From an uncultured Flavobacteriales bacterium (lineage in GTDB: Bacteria; Bacteroidota; Bacteroidia; Flavobacteriales_D; Parvicellaceae): a stretch of 64,000 bases of DNA. Shown here one piece after another: positions 11,538 to 23,043 of this stretch (position 1 is the stretch's first letter; each line of letters starts with the position of its first letter). The translations under genes and the position numbers were made by a program. The stretch is taken from NCBI GenBank assembly GCA_943788755.1, contig CALSRM010000003.1, forward strand, positions 1,890,212 through 1,954,211, in the 5' to 3' direction. The notes beneath the pieces were generated by a model that worked only from the letters and a program-made list of their open reading frames with translations, was not told the origin of the DNA and ran no database searches.

Positions 11538-12272
11538 ACGGTGGCAGTATGTGAGTTTTTCCAAAGTTGGTATATTTAGAAGTTGCGACTTCAAAAAATA
11601 GACTTTATAGTAAAAAGATTAACGGATTTCCCTTTTGTTTACCAGTTACAAGCTACTCTAAATAAATTGAATAGGAACCATTGGTCGATCTTCTTCGAAG
11701 CTTTACTCCTTTTGGTTGTGAGATCACAAAACTAAGTTCCAATCTCTCTGAACATTGAGTTCGATTTTGCGGTAAAAGAGGCAACAAAGATGGTCTATAT
11801 TAAAGACTTTACGTGATGTTAATCGTGACTTCAAGTAGTCGTCCCACTTACTTTTCAGATAGAGATACATTTACGCAAGTCCTCAGTTCTATAAGCTTTC
11901 AGATAAAAATGTATTTTCTCGGAAGACCTTTTGAAAGCACTAGACTTTTGCTTCTTTTCGGCAATGGAAAAGAAGAGCCTAGCGGCTTGAGCGAAAACGT
12001 CAATATTCCATAAACGTTGAATATTAAATTGGAGTTACTCCCCTTAAGCTATCGGGACGGCGTTGAGCGACGAAAGCTTAACAGAAACGAACATATTGAC
12101 TGATTTAAACTATTTGTTGCAAATTAGCAGAGCATCATTCAAATTAATTAGGGGGAAACTCCAAGGAAAACAGAAAAAGATTATTCTAAAAGAGTCTCTC
12201 GAAAAATAATTGAATCACTACGTTTTCTCATTTACTGTCTTATTAATCTTTATAACTTTTTACCTTTAACAG
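11538..12272. other. 735-bp stretch without a recognisable gene, rich in small inverted repeats
   Basis: No frame here encodes anything protein-like; the longest open frame (11813-12013) has no family-like features. Base composition looks less AT-rich than the flanking spacers, and small palindromes cluster between about 11960 and 12100. Examples are AGCC-TAGC-GGCT, AATATTC-N10-GAATATT, GGAGTTACTCC, and a block bounded by AAGCT and AGCTT that contains TATCGGGAC. I could not match rnpB, tmRNA, SRP RNA or tRNA signatures on either strand. It may hold a non-coding RNA or a decayed repeat element. Confidence 0.4.
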
Positions 12273-14651
12273 GTGAAATTAGTGAATCTCATAACAAAAT
12301 ATTTTCGAGGCCTTTATAATTGGAGTAAGAGAAGGAAGTATTATCTTCTAGGGTTTTTTAGCGTCCTATTTCTTATTTGGCTTTTCTGCCTACCAACGCA
12401 ATTGTTTAGCACTCCTACAAGTACTGTTCTTTTAGATAAAGATGGGAATATGTTAGGTGCTCGTATTGCTAATGATGGGCAGTGGCGTTTTCCTCCTAGA
12501 GACGCTGTCCCCTATAAATATGAAAAAGCAATATTACAGTTTGAGGATAGAGATTTCTATTCCCATATGGGATTTAGTTTGAAGGCTTTTTCTAGGGCGA
12601 TGAAACAAAACATCTCAGAAGGTAGAGTTGTTAGTGGAGGAAGTACGATACCAATGCAAACAATTCGCTTGTCTAGACAAGGTAAATCACGTTCTGTTTG
12701 GGAAAAAGTCATTGAGGTCTTTCAGGCTACTAGAATGGAATGGAGGTATTCAAAAGGAGAAATACTTGCAATGTATTCTTCTTATGCCCCAATGGGAGGT
12801 AATGTAGTTGGTTTGGATGCTGCATCTTGGAGGTATTTTGGACGTAGCCCTGAAAATTTAAGTTGGGCAGAAGCCAGTACTTTAGCTGTGTTGCCAAATG
12901 CGCCTAGTTTAATGCATCCTGGGAAAAACAGAGAAAAGCTGATTGCTAAAAGAAACCGTTTGTTGGATCGATTGCATTTGGTTGGAGAGATTGATAAAAC
13001 CGAATTACAACTTGCCAAAAGTGAGCCATTGCCAACCGCACCGCCAAGTTTGCCAAATGTATCTCCACACGTGATAGATCGAGTCATGTCCTCAAAATAC
13101 AAAGGCAAGATCGTCAATTCAACGTTAAAGTCTTCCTTGCAAAATGAAGTTAATAATATCGTTTACAGGCATCATAAACATCTAAAAAAGAATGAAATAT
13201 ATAACTTATCTGTTCTTATTGTAGAGGTAGAGACCGGGAATATAATAGCATATGTTGGCAATGCCAAAGGAGAAGAACCAGAACACGGATATCAGGTTGA
13301 TATTATTAAAGCGAGAAGAAGTACAGGGAGTATTCTTAAACCTTTTTTGTATGCAGGAGCATTGGATGATGGAGTGATTACGCCCAATCAATTAATTCAA
13401 GATGTTCCAACTATTATATCTGGATACGCACCAAAAAATTATAATGAGAAATACGATGGTGCAGTTCCTGCAAGTAGAGCATTGTCAAGATCTTTAAATG
13501 TGCCAATAGTAAAATTATTGCAGGAATTTGGTGTTCAGAAATTTCATAATCAATTAAACAGATTGGGTATGACAACCATTGATCGCCCTTCTACGGATTA
13601 TGGTTTATCTCTTGTTCTGGGGGGAGCAGAAGCTAGTTTAATCGACCTTACTTCAATTTACGCAAATATGGCAAAGACGCTTAATGATTTTTCGATTGGA
13701 AGAAAATCTAGATTTATTAAGCCTACTTTCGTAAAGTCATTTATTAACGATAGAGTGAATGATAATTTGCTTTTATCTCCGGGAGCTACATGGATGACAT
13801 TTGAAGCTATGCTAGCTGTTTCAAGGCCAGATGCCGAAGCTAACTGGCAACAATTTTCTTCTTCCCAAAAAATTGCTTGGAAAACAGGAACTAGTTTTGG
13901 TTTTAGAGATGCTTGGGCAATTGGTGTTACTCCCAAATATGCAGTGGGTGTATGGGTAGGAAACGCGGATGGAGAGGGGAGGCCTGGCATAGTTGGAGTG
14001 AAAGCTGCAGCGCCAATATTATTTGATGTATTTAAAATATTACCAAAATCGGATTGGTTCAATCAACCGTTTGATGAGATGAAAAAGGTTCCTATTTGCA
14101 AGCAGAGTGGATTTAGAGCATCCGATATTTGCGAAGTTACTGATTCAGTATGGATACCGCTGTCATGCTTAAATACGGTAGCTTGTCCCTATCATAAAAT
14201 TGTTCACCTAGATAATTCAGGAAAACGTGTTAACAGTTATTGCGAAGAAGTAAGTAATATGATTGCTACCTCTTGGTTTGTGCTTCCTTCTATTATAGAG
14301 AAGTTTTACAGGAACAATAACCCTAATTACAAACCCTTACCAGCTTTTAGAGAAGGATGCGCTACTACAGAAGAAGTCTTACCAATTGGAATAATATATC
14401 CTAAATCAAAAAGTAAAATTTATGTCCCTGTTAAATTAGACGGTACTTTAAGTAAAACGGTTTTTGAAGCTTCACATCGCGATAACACTATAAAAATATA
14501 TTGGCACTTGGACGATCAATATTTAGGGGAGACGACTCGAATTCATCAAATGGAGCTTGTTCCTGAAGAAGGAAAGCATGTTTTAACCTTAATGGATGAG
14601 CTAGGGAACGAGAAGTCACGAACCTTTGAAGTTATCGTTAAAAGTGAGTAA
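12273..14651 (+). CDS. pbpC: Penicillin-binding protein 1C (bifunctional transglycosylase/transpeptidase)
   Basis: The 792-residue protein uses a GTG start. A short basic cytoplasmic tail precedes one membrane helix (residues 24-42). The GT51 transglycosylase domain follows, with catalytic Glu91 in FEDRDFYSHMG and the GGSTIPMQ motif. The transpeptidase domain has the active-site SILK (near residue 353, in STGSILKPF), SLN (SRSLNVPI) and KTGTSFGFRDAW (near residue 537). The C-terminal domain matches the beta-sandwich of PBP1C (about residues 690-790). It polymerises and possibly cross-links peptidoglycan on the periplasmic face. In other bacteria pbpC often sits with an alpha-2-macroglobulin gene; none is visible here. 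Confidence 0.93.
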   Translation: MKLVNLITKYFRGLYNWSKRRKYYLLGFFSVLFLIWLFCLPTQLFSTPTSTVLLDKDGNMLGARIANDGQWRFPPRDAVPYKYEKAILQFEDRDFYSHMGFSLKAFSRAMKQNISEGRVVSGGSTIPMQTIRLSRQGKSRSVWEKVIEVFQATRMEWRYSKGEILAMYSSYAPMGGNVVGLDAASWRYFGRSPENLSWAEASTLAVLPNAPSLMHPGKNREKLIAKRNRLLDRLHLVGEIDKTELQLAKSEPLPTAPPSLPNVSPHVIDRVMSSKYKGKIVNSTLKSSLQNEVNNIVYRHHKHLKKNEIYNLSVLIVEVETGNIIAYVGNAKGEEPEHGYQVDIIKARRSTGSILKPFLYAGALDDGVITPNQLIQDVPTIISGYAPKNYNEKYDGAVPASRALSRSLNVPIVKLLQEFGVQKFHNQLNRLGMTTIDRPSTDYGLSLVLGGAEASLIDLTSIYANMAKTLNDFSIGRKSRFIKPTFVKSFINDRVNDNLLLSPGATWMTFEAMLAVSRPDAEANWQQFSSSQKIAWKTGTSFGFRDAWAIGVTPKYAVGVWVGNADGEGRPGIVGVKAAAPILFDVFKILPKSDWFNQPFDEMKKVPICKQSGFRASDICEVTDSVWIPLSCLNTVACPYHKIVHLDNSGKRVNSYCEEVSNMIATSWFVLPSIIEKFYRNNNPNYKPLPAFREGCATTEEVLPIGIIYPKSKSKIYVPVKLDGTLSKTVFEASHRDNTIKIYWHLDDQYLGETTRIHQMELVPEEGKHVLTLMDELGNEKSRTFEVIVKSE

Positions 14652-14662
14652 ATCCGACACAA

Positions 14663-14748
14663 TGTCAGAAATACTGTCATGTTTTATAGCGAATTGTGAC
14701 AATATTGAGGCTGTTTTCTTTCCAAATTCTATTGGCATAAGAATTGAC
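14663..14748 (+). promoter_or_regulatory. Putative sigma-54-type promoter and upstream repeats of dnaK
   Basis: TTGGCAT-N5-TTGAC lies at 14732-14748. Its GG and GA dinucleotides are spaced exactly as the -24/-12 GG...GC pair of sigma-54 promoters. The predicted transcription start is near 14759, about 33 bases before the dnaK ATG. Upstream, TGTCA occurs at 14663-14667 and 14675-14679, and its inverse TGACA at 14697-14701, which could be activator sites. The same core element lies upstream of lon. The sigma-54 reading is inference. Confidence 0.5.
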
Positions 14749-14779
14749 TAAGCGAAACCAGAAAATCAAGAATTAATAA

Positions 14780-16705
<1,926 letters not shown>

Positions 16706-16725
16706 TTGTCTCTTAATATAGTTTT

Positions 16726-16757
16726 AAAAGGCCTATTCTTAGAATAGGCCTTTTTTT
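16726..16757 (+). terminator. Intrinsic terminator of dnaK
   Basis: AAAAGGCCTATTC, loop TTA, GAATAGGCCTTTT, continuing to a run of seven T. It starts 20 bases after the restored dnaK stop codon, which supports the corrected end of the gene. Confidence 0.92.
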
Positions 16758-16799
16758 GTGCGTTAAATTGTTAGGATACATAGTGTTTAGCTAAATGCA

Positions 16800-16831
16800 T
16801 TTGCTAAGTCTACTAAAAATACTTACATTTA
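16800..16831 (+). promoter_or_regulatory. Bacteroidota-type promoter of the LURP-one-like gene
   Basis: TTTG at 16800-16803, 20 bases, then TACATTTA at 16824-16831, one base off the TAnnTTTG consensus. The ATG follows 24 bases later. Confidence 0.5.
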
Positions 16832-16855
16832 TGACACATAAAAAATTCATAATAT

Positions 16856-17503
16856 ATGCCATTAGAAGAAGACGTATTGGATAACAATACAAAAGAAACA
16901 GAAGCAATAAAAGATTATGCATACCCATTAAACTTTCAATTTAAAGTTACCAGTTTAGCTAATGATTTTAATGTAAAAGATGCTAATGGAAATAGTTTAG
17001 CATATGTTCGTCAAAAGATGTTTAAGTTGAAAGAAGCTATTTCTGTCTTTTCAAATGAAAACAGGTCAGAATTACTTTACAAAATAAATGCAGACAGGAT
17101 AATTGATTTTAATGCAAGCTATTCGTTTACCAATGCAGACGAAGAAGTAATTGGCCGTATTGGAAGAAAAGGAGCTAAATCGATATTAAAAGCACATTAC
17201 GAAATATTCAACAAGGACAATAAGCAAGAATTTGTTATTAATGAGGAAAACCCTTGGGCGAAAGTTGGAGATGCTGTTTTAGGTGAGATTCCTGTTGTGG
17301 GTATGTTTACAGGGTATTTCTGTAATCCACGATACGCGATTAAGCGTGTTGATGGCACTATTATAGCTCGCTTATCAAAAGAAGCCTCTTTTATGGGAAG
17401 AAAGTTTAAGTTAGAGAAGTTGTCTGAATTAAACGAAGGAGAAGGAGAAAGAATGGTGCTGGCGATAATGATGATGTCATTGCTGGAAAGAAGAAGAGGT
17501 TAA
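16856..17503 (+). CDS. LURP-one-related / tubby C-terminal-like protein
   Basis: The 215-residue soluble protein has no signal peptide. The segment from about residue 20 to 190 shows the alternating beta-strand pattern of the LURP-one/scramblase-like fold: YPLNFQFKVTSLANDFNVKD, then YVRQKMFKLKEAISVFSNEN, GRIGRKGAKS and AIKRVDGTIIARLSKEASFMGRKF. Members of this fold are widespread and mostly uncharacterised; tubby and phospholipid scramblases share the beta-barrel with a central helix. The methionine-rich end (LAIMMMSLLERRRG) would be that central helix. Its function is unknown. It has its own promoter and terminator, so it is probably a single-gene unit. Confidence 0.65.
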   Translation: MPLEEDVLDNNTKETEAIKDYAYPLNFQFKVTSLANDFNVKDANGNSLAYVRQKMFKLKEAISVFSNENRSELLYKINADRIIDFNASYSFTNADEEVIGRIGRKGAKSILKAHYEIFNKDNKQEFVINEENPWAKVGDAVLGEIPVVGMFTGYFCNPRYAIKRVDGTIIARLSKEASFMGRKFKLEKLSELNEGEGERMVLAIMMMSLLERRRG

Positions 17504-17522
17504 AAAAGAATGTCAATATTAT

Positions 17523-17557
17523 AAAAAAAATCCATTCAATGTAGAATGGATTTTTTT
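17523..17557 (+). terminator. Intrinsic terminator of the LURP-one-like gene
   Basis: A-run plus TCCATTC (to 17537), loop AATGTA, GAATGGA plus seven T (17544-17557). Confidence 0.9.
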
Positions 17558-17617
17558 GTTATTGCCTAGTCTTCAAAAATTATTATCTTCTAGAGATTAT
17601 ATAGTAAATCACAAACT

Positions 17618-17652
17618 AAAAAATCCCTATAAATATAATTTACAGGGATTTA
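17618..17652 (-). terminator. Intrinsic terminator of ndk
   Basis: On the minus strand AAATCCCTGTAAAT, loop TAT, ATTTATAGGGATTT, then further T. The 14-bp stem contains one G-U pair and lies about 22 bases after the ndk stop. Confidence 0.8.
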
Positions 17653-17674
17653 ATAAGTAAGCAGTAGAGTGCGG

Positions 17675-18097
17675 TTAAGCTACAACTTCAGCTACTGGAA
17701 AATGAAAATTACCCTCTATCTCAGCATTTTCATCGCTATCTGATCCATGTACAGCATTTCGACCAATAGATTCAGCATATTTAGCTCTAATCGTGCCTTC
17801 AGCTGCCTCAGCTGGATTTGTTGCTCCAATTAGTGTTCTGAAGTCTTCAACTGCATTGTCTTTCTCCAAAATTGCAGCGATTATTGGTCCAGAAGTCATG
17901 TATTCGACTAATTCACCATAAAATGGTCTTTCAGCATGAATAGCATAAAATTCTTGAGCCTGCTCAGTTGATAATCTTGTTAATTTCATTGCTTTGATAG
18001 TAAACCCTGCATCTGTAATCATTTGTAGGATGTTGCCAATGTTGTTGTCTTCAACTCCATCAGGCTTAATCATTGTAAAAGTTCTTGTACCAGCCAT
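17675..18097 (-). CDS. ndk: Nucleoside diphosphate kinase
   Basis: The 140-residue protein matches the family length. It starts [17 protein letters not shown], the conserved nucleotide-binding N-terminus, and has the active-site phospho-histidine His117 in [14 protein letters not shown], as well as the [16 protein letters not shown] segment. It balances NTP pools by transferring the gamma phosphate through the histidine, in the cytoplasm. It is transcribed alone, divergently from lon, with its own terminator. Confidence 0.96.
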   Translation of the reverse strand: MAGTRTFTMIKPDGVEDNNIGNILQMITDAGFTIKAMKLTRLSTEQAQEFYAIHAERPFYGELVEYMTSGPIIAAILEKDNAVEDFRTLIGATNPAEAAEGTIRAKYAESIGRNAVHGSDSDENAEIEGNFHFPVAEVVA

Positions 18098-18265
18098 ATC
18101 TATATTATTAGTAAGTTTTGATTTAAATTCGGCAGCAAAAATAAGGAGTTTATTTCATTTGAAGTAACAAACCTTTGTGTTTTATTAAAGGTTCTGGTGA
18201 TCATTACTTTTATTTTTCTAATGACTCTACCTGAAAAGGGGTGGTAAACGATAGCAAACTAATAA

Positions 18266-18306
18266 TGACAATTTTTCAGTGTTTGTTGATTGGCATGTAG
18301 CTTGAC
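18266..18306 (+). promoter_or_regulatory. Putative sigma-54-type promoter of lon
   Basis: TTGGCAT-N5-TTGAC at 18290-18306 is the same core, with the same spacing, as that upstream of dnaK. A TGACA lies at 18266-18270. The predicted start is near 18317, which leaves a long leader of about 138 bases before the lon ATG. The rest of the 357-bp ndk-lon gap shows nothing else recognisable. Confidence 0.5.
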
Positions 18307-18454
18307 ATGTAAAAGTTGAAAGCAGCTGTAAAAAAGTATAAAATGTTCTAGGAGCATTGTAAATAGGGTTGTTTTTGTTTTAATAAAAATAAACGTCTAA
18401 ATGGTTAGTGTTATTAATCTGCCAATATGACGTTACGAAAAATATATTATTGAG

Positions 18455-20932
18455 ATGAGTGATTTTTTATCAGAAAATGATTGGGTTGGGTTTGCAGGTA
18501 TAGGAGAAGAAGAAACAGAATTTATTCCCTTAATTTCTGCAGAGGATGAAGAAAGAATGGATAACGAGGTTGTTCCAGAACAATTACCAATCTTATCTTT
18601 GAGAAATAACGTCCTTTTTCCAGGTGTCGTTATACCTATTACTGTAGGAAGAGATAAGTCGATTAAGTTAATTCAGGATGCTTACAAAACAGATAAAATT
18701 ATCGGTGTAGTATCTCAAAAAGATTTTGCTCTAGAGAATCCGGGCTTTGAGGATTTATTTGAAATTGGTACGGTAGCTCAAATAATAAAGATGCTTAAAA
18801 TGCCTGATGGTAGCACAACGGTTATTATCCAAGGAAAGAAAAGATTGAAATTAATTTCCCCAATTCAAGAAGATCCTTATTTAAAAGCGCAGATTGAAAC
18901 CTTTTTAGATGATAAACCTAAAAAGTTTGATAAAAGATTAATAGCGCTTTTTGATTCTTTAAAGGATATGGCACTAAAAATTATAAAGCAATCGCCAAAT
19001 ATACCCTCGGAAGCATCTTTCGCTATAAAAAACATAGAAAGTTCTTCCTTCTTAGTCAATTTTATTTCTTCTCACATGCAAGCAGAAATAGAAGAGAAAC
19101 AAGGTCTTCTGGAAGAGGTGAACTTAGAAGCTAGAGCTAATCTTTTGCTAAAGCATTTAGATAAGGAGTTACAGGTTCTTGAGATTAAAAATGATATTCA
19201 ATCTAAGGTCCGCACAGATCTTGATCGACAACAACGTGAGTATTTTCTTCAGCAACAAATGAAGGAAATTCAAAACGAATTAGGTGATAATCCAGTTCAA
19301 GAAGAAGTTAATGACATGCGGAGTCGAGCTTCTAAGAAAAAATGGCCTACTAAGGTTGCAGATGCTTTTTACAAAGAGTTAAATAAGCTGGAACGTATGA
19401 ATCCGCAAGGAGCTGAGTATGGTGTTCAATCTAACTATTGTGAATTACTCTTGGATTTACCTTGGGATGTTTATACGAAGGATAAGTTTGATTTGAAACG
19501 AGCTACTAAGGTTTTAGATAGAGATCATTATGGTTTAGAAAAAGTAAAGGAAAGAATTATTGAATATTTGGCAGTGTTAAAATTGAAAGGTGACATGAAG
19601 TCTCCTATTCTTTGTCTGCATGGACCTCCTGGTGTTGGTAAAACATCTTTAGGGAAATCTATTGCGGAGGCAATTGGAAGAAAATACGTCCGAGTATCGC
19701 TCGGTGGAGTGCACGATGAGGCTGAAGTTAGAGGTCATCGAAAAACGTATATAGGAGCAATGCCTGGTCGAATAATGACTAATATTAAAAAGGCTAAGTC
19801 ATCGAATCCAGTTTTTGTATTGGATGAAATTGATAAGGTGGGTAAAAGTAATCATGGTGATCCATCATCTGCTTTGCTAGAAGTTTTGGATCCTGCTCAA
19901 AATGATTCTTTTCAAGATAATTTCGTAGAAATTGAATACGATTTATCTAAAGTAATGTTTATTGCTACCGCCAATGAATTGGGTTCTATACAACCAGCAT
20001 TGTTGGATAGAATGGAGCTTATTGAAGTGAATGGATACACTGTAGAGGAAAAAACAGAAATAGCTAAAAGACATTTAACACCAAAGCAGGTTAAGGAACA
20101 TGGGTTATCAAAAACACTATTTTCAATAGAGGATAAGGTTATAGAGAAGATAATAGAATCTTATACTAATGAAAGTGGTGTAAGAGGTCTTGAAAAGAAA
20201 GTTGCTAAAGTTGTGCGTTACAGAGCAAAACAGATTGCAATGGAAGAAGAATATAATGTCGCAATTGATTTGTCCGATCTAAAAACAATTTTAGGACCAG
20301 CTCATGAAAAAGATGGTTATGAAAATAATGAAGTAGCTGGTGTTGTTACAGGATTGGCTTGGACTCGGACTGGAGGGACTATACTATTTATTGAGTCATC
20401 AATTACTAAAGGAAATGGGAAATTAACCCTTACCGGGAATTTAGGTGATGTGATGAAAGAATCTGCTGTTATTGCATTGGAGTATTTAAAAGCACATTGT
20501 ACTGATTTAGGAATTGAACAAGAAGTATTTGATAATTATAATGTACATGTGCATGTGCCAGAGGGCTCAACACCTAAAGATGGGCCTTCTGCTGGTATAA
20601 CAATGTTGACAGCCTTAGCTTCTTTGTTTACACAAAAGAAAGTGAAAAGTCATTTAGCGATGACAGGTGAAATAACGCTAAGAGGGCAAGTGTTGCCTGT
20701 TGGAGGGATAAAAGAAAAGATTTTAGCTGCAAAAAGAGCAAATATTAAAGAGTTGATTCTTTGCGAAAAAAACAGAAAAGATATTGATGAGATTAACCCT
20801 AGATATCTTAAAGAGTTAAAGTTTAGCTATGTTAAAACAATGGATGAGGTTATTCAATTAGCTTTAACAGACGATTTAGTAGCAAACCCCATTACTTTAA
20901 AAGTAAAGAAAGCTGCTGGAAAGCAATTATAA
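18455..20932 (+). CDS. lon: ATP-dependent protease Lon (LonA)
   Basis: The 825-residue intact protein has an N-terminal LON substrate-binding domain ([19 protein letters not shown], residues 44-62), a coiled helical linker, an AAA+ module with Walker A GPPGVGKT (390-397) and Walker [10 protein letters not shown], and a C-terminal protease domain. The Ser-Lys dyad is Ser712 in [12 protein letters not shown] and Lys755 in [11 protein letters not shown]. It degrades misfolded and regulatory proteins in the cytoplasm. The shared promoter element with dnaK suggests joint control under protein stress. A terminator follows about 105 bases downstream. Confidence 0.97.
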   Translation: MSDFLSENDWVGFAGIGEEETEFIPLISAEDEERMDNEVVPEQLPILSLRNNVLFPGVVIPITVGRDKSIKLIQDAYKTDKIIGVVSQKDFALENPGFEDLFEIGTVAQIIKMLKMPDGSTTVIIQGKKRLKLISPIQEDPYLKAQIETFLDDKPKKFDKRLIALFDSLKDMALKIIKQSPNIPSEASFAIKNIESSSFLVNFISSHMQAEIEEKQGLLEEVNLEARANLLLKHLDKELQVLEIKNDIQSKVRTDLDRQQREYFLQQQMKEIQNELGDNPVQEEVNDMRSRASKKKWPTKVADAFYKELNKLERMNPQGAEYGVQSNYCELLLDLPWDVYTKDKFDLKRATKVLDRDHYGLEKVKERIIEYLAVLKLKGDMKSPILCLHGPPGVGKTSLGKSIAEAIGRKYVRVSLGGVHDEAEVRGHRKTYIGAMPGRIMTNIKKAKSSNPVFVLDEIDKVGKSNHGDPSSALLEVLDPAQNDSFQDNFVEIEYDLSKVMFIATANELGSIQPALLDRMELIEVNGYTVEEKTEIAKRHLTPKQVKEHGLSKTLFSIEDKVIEKIIESYTNESGVRGLEKKVAKVVRYRAKQIAMEEEYNVAIDLSDLKTILGPAHEKDGYENNEVAGVVTGLAWTRTGGTILFIESSITKGNGKLTLTGNLGDVMKESAVIALEYLKAHCTDLGIEQEVFDNYNVHVHVPEGSTPKDGPSAGITMLTALASLFTQKKVKSHLAMTGEITLRGQVLPVGGIKEKILAAKRANIKELILCEKNRKDIDEINPRYLKELKFSYVKTMDEVIQLALTDDLVANPITLKVKKAAGKQL

Positions 20933-21036
20933 ATATCTTTGGAACAGAAGTTGTTTGATTTTTCGTATCCCCAAAATGACATTATAAATAGATAATGGAT
21001 TTGGGTAGTAAAAAGATTGATTCTGTTTTTTCGAAG

Positions 21037-21061
21037 AAATGGCGTTTTTAAGCCATTTTTA
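21037..21061 (+). terminator. Intrinsic terminator after lon
   Basis: AAATGGC, loop GTTTTTAA, GCCATTTTT. It lies between lon and parE. Confidence 0.7.
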
Positions 21062-21076
21062 GCTTTATTATCAGTA

Positions 21077-21097
21077 ATTAACATGGGAAATGTTAAT
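21077..21097. repeat. Perfect inverted repeat upstream of parE
   Basis: ATTAACAT (21077-21084), GGGAA, ATGTTAAT (21090-21097). It lies 75 bases before the parE ATG and has no T-tract. It looks like a possible dimeric-regulator operator. Confidence 0.4.
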
Positions 21098-21171
21098 AAA
21101 ACCCATAGTTTCAAGGTATTTAGCACGTGTTTTATTCGTTAATTTCACCAACTTAATTGCTGCGTAGAATT

Positions 21172-23023
21172 ATGGCTGAACAAAAAGTACAGTATACTGA
21201 AGATAATATTCGTTCACTTGATTGGAAGGAGCATATACGATTACGGCCTGGGATGTATATCGGTAAATTAGGAGATGGTAAATCAGCTGACGATGGTATT
21301 TACATCCTAGTTAAAGAAGTTGTAGATAACTGTATCGATGAATTTGTAATGGGTAATGGTCGTAAAGTTGTTGTCAAAATAAAAGAAGACTCAGTTTCAA
21401 TTAGAGATTGGGGACGAGGAATTCCTTTAGGGAAAGTTGTGGATGTTGTATCTAAAATGAATACAGGAGGAAAGTACGATTCTAAAGCGTTTAAAAAATC
21501 AGTTGGATTAAATGGTGTAGGGACAAAAGCAGTAAATGCATTGTCTAGTTACTTTAAAGTTCAATCCTTTAGAGAAGGAGAGGAGAAAACAGTAGAATTT
21601 GAAAGAGGGAATATTTTAAATGATCATGATTTAGTTAAAACAGATAAAGAGAATGGAACATATGTGAAGTTTGTTCCAGATGCAGAAGTGTTTAAAGCAT
21701 ATCATTATAGAAATCAATACTTGGATAAACTTTTTTGGAATTACTGTTATTTAAATAGAGGGTTAACAATCGAGTTTAATAGCAAACGGTTTCATTCTAA
21801 ACACGGATTAAGAGATTTATTAGAAAACAATATGGATGGTGATCCATTGTACCCAATTATCCATTTAGAGGGAGAAGATATTGAAGTAGCATTTACACAT
21901 GCTCGTAGTTATGGGGAAGATTATTATTCTTTTGTAAATGGGCAACATACTACGCAAGGTGGGACACATCAAAGTGCTTTTAGAGAAGCTATTGCCAAGG
22001 TGATAAAAGATTTCTTTGGCAAATACGACCCGGTAGATATTAGGCAGTCTATTGTTGCTGCTGTGGCAGTAAAAGTAATGGAGCCTGTTTTCGAATCACA
22101 AACAAAAACAAAATTAGGTTCTTTAGAAGTTGAACCCGGAGGCAAATCTATGCGTGGATTTGTAATGGACTTCTTAAAAGATAAATTAGATAATTATTTA
22201 CACAAGCACCCTGAAGTGACTGAGGTACTTGAAAACAAGATTAAACAAGCAGAAAAAGAGCGTAAAGAGCTTTCAGGTATTCGTAAACTAGCTAGAGATA
22301 GGGCTAAGAAATCAAACTTACACAATAAAAAATTAAGAGATTGCCGTATTCATTTCAATGATTTAAAACACGATAGAAGAGAAGATACTTCTATTTTTAT
22401 TACGGAGGGAGATTCGGCAAGTGGTTCAATTACTAAAAGTAGAGATGTCTACCAGTCAGGCAGTATTTAGTTTGAAAGGAAAACCGTTAAACTCTTTTGG
22501 CTTAACGAAAAAAGTGGTTTACGAAAACGAAGAGTTTAACTTAGTGCAAGCCGCTTTAAATATTGAAGACGGATTAGAAGGATTGAGATATAATCATGTC
22601 ATTATAGCTACCGATGCTGATGTTGATGGTATGCACATTAGATTATTACTGTTAACTTTCTTTCTACAGTTCTTTCCTGATTTGGTAAAGAAAGGACATG
22701 TTAAGATACTGCAGACACCTTTATTTCGTGTTAGGAATAAAAAGGAAACCAGATATTGTTATTCGGAAGAGGAGAGATTACAGGCTTTGACCGACTTAGG
22801 TAAAAACCCAGAGATTACTCGTTTCAAAGGTTTGGGTGAAATCTCTCCCGATGAGTTTAAGTACTTTATTGGAGAAGACATGCGATTAGAACCAGTATTA
22901 GTAACAAAAGATCATTCAATTGAGGAGATATTAACTTTTTATATGGGTAAGAATACGCCAGATAGACAGAAGTTTATTATCAATAACCTGAAAACAGAAG
23001 AAGACTTAGACGAAAAAGATTAA
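21172..23023 (+). CDS. parE: DNA topoisomerase IV subunit B, one frameshift in sequence
   Basis: Read from the ATG at 21172 ([11 protein letters not shown]) through one +1 frameshift, it gives about 616 residues. The GHKL ATPase domain ([23 protein letters not shown]) is followed by the transducer domain ([13 protein letters not shown]), then the TOPRIM domain with EGDSASGS and the metal-binding DADVDGMH. The end ([18 protein letters not shown]) is family-like. One extra base lies at about 22449-22456, just after SRDV, where the family continues xTQAVFSL. ParE with ParC decatenates sister chromosomes. parC follows after 20 bases. The B-type subunit is closest in length to ParE/GyrB-short forms, and its pairing with ParC decides the name. 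Confidence 0.9.
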
Positions 23024-23043
23024 CCTCTTAGAAAATACGCAAA

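Noticed and set aside
11813..12013. 66-residue open frame in the gene-free stretch
   Set aside because: The translation lacks any recognisable motif or signal, and nothing in its context supports expression.
11538..12272. RNase P RNA, tmRNA or tRNA in the gene-free stretch
   Set aside because: No GAGGAAAGTCC-type P4 element, no tRNA-like ends with TCCACCA, and no T-arm with matching stem on either strand.
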